A stretch of DNA of 64,000 nucleotides from Paraburkholderia guartelaensis (lineage in GTDB: Bacteria > Pseudomonadota > Gammaproteobacteria > Burkholderiales > Burkholderiaceae). The notes below the pieces were generated by a model. It saw only the letters and a list, made by a program, of their open reading frames with translations. It was not told the DNA's origin and did no database searches. The position numbers were made by a program, and so were the translations under genes. The DNA lies in assembly GCF_004353905.1 (NCBI RefSeq), contig NZ_SMOD01000001.1:186001-250000 (forward strand), in the 5' to 3' direction. Of the stretch, positions 63,788 to 64,000 are shown piece after piece (the stretch's first letter is position 1; each line of letters begins with the position of its first letter).

Positions 63788-64000
63788 TCAAACTCGTGCG
63801 AAGAAAAGCGTGACGTCGTCGCGACGCGCCTGTGAGCCTTGCCATTCGGCGAAGGTTTCGAGCAAGCGTGCGCAGATGAAAGAAGAAGCGTGCTCGCGCT
63901 CAGCGAGAATCCGGTCGAGCGTCCGGCGTTTGCCGAAGCCGATTTTTCGCGGGCCGCCAATCTGATCGGTCAGGCCATCCGTGGAAACGAACAGCAGGCT
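63788..64000 (-). CDS. siaA: SiaA PP2C-type phosphatase, C-terminal end (partial)
   Basis: The last 70 codons of a gene that continues beyond the window edge (stop TGA at 63788-63790). Translation shows the end of a SpoIIE/PP2C domain: STDGLTDQIGG, then ARRDDVTLFFARV with the metal-binding Asp pair. In the Sia pathway this membrane phosphatase dephosphorylates SiaC in response to external signals. Being first in the order siaA-siaB-siaC-siaD confirms the operon. Confidence 0.88.
   Translation of the reverse strand, partial: SLLFVSTDGLTDQIGGPRKIGFGKRRTLDRILAEREHASSFICARLLETFAEWQGSQARRDDVTLFFARV

Noticed and set aside
1-64000. tRNA, rRNA, CRISPR, insertion sequences, prophage and toxin-antitoxin genes
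   Set aside because: Looked for along the whole window; no cloverleaf, repeat-spacer array, transposase, integrase or recognisable toxin-antitoxin pair was seen.

Overview
The window reads as a stretch of high-GC betaproteobacterial DNA, most likely from a Burkholderia-group organism (Paraburkholderia or Caballeronia-like). This rests on gene content: DUF2970 and DUF485 small proteins, a siaABCD operon, a MocE-family ferredoxin cassette and a very high density of LysR regulators and MFS pumps. No rRNA, tRNA, ribosomal or replication gene was seen, nor any insertion sequence, phage gene or CRISPR array. The region therefore looks like accessory, environmental-response DNA of the kind found on a secondary replicon; the replicon assignment is inference.

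Layout. 0-7 kb: 3' end of mug, a LysR regulator, then a three-gene MFS/HlyD/outer-membrane efflux operon with another LysR behind it. 7-14.5 kb: a very large kinase-like/ATPase/histidine kinase signalling protein and methylmalonate-semialdehyde dehydrogenase. 14.5-20 kb: an unrecognised cysteine-free protein, a luciferase-like oxidoreductase pair, and two tandem paralogous LysR genes diverging from an MFS exporter. 20-28.5 kb: a complete RND efflux operon followed 27 bp later by a dxs paralogue. 28.6-34 kb: an acetolactate synthase-type enzyme, a DsbA/FrnE-like protein, small folds, an SDR dehydrogenase and a GlxA-type regulator. 34.5-39 kb: two response regulators without a local kinase, LysR, small proteins and a MocR regulator. 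39-45.7 kb: small conserved proteins, a DUF485-actP-cytochrome b561-flavin oxidoreductase operon, LysR and a divergent MOSC protein. 45.8-55.5 kb: a MarR/MFS operon with a probably leaderless promoter, a sugar-acid type transporter, a chemoreceptor, an exported beta-propeller lactonase, two more MFS genes and a DeoR regulator. 55.6-60.7 kb: a LacI-type repressor divergent from a desaturase-type oxygenase, Rieske ferredoxin, periplasmic binding protein and ferredoxin reductase, resembling the rhizopine mocDEBF set. 60.8-64 kb: a patatin-like phospholipase and the siaABCD operon (siaA cut by the window edge).

How the genes work together. Several units pair a regulator with the transporter or enzyme it probably controls (LysR/efflux, MarR/MFS, DeoR/MFS, LacI/oxygenase cassette, LysR/MOSC). 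The best candidate for a little-described system is the LacI-controlled oxygenase cassette at 55.6-60.7 kb, whose intergenic region carries about nine copies of a G(A/G)CTCA element including two palindromes. Second is the RND pump-dxs operon, where the Dxs paralogue appears to lack much of the flexible loop between its conserved motifs.
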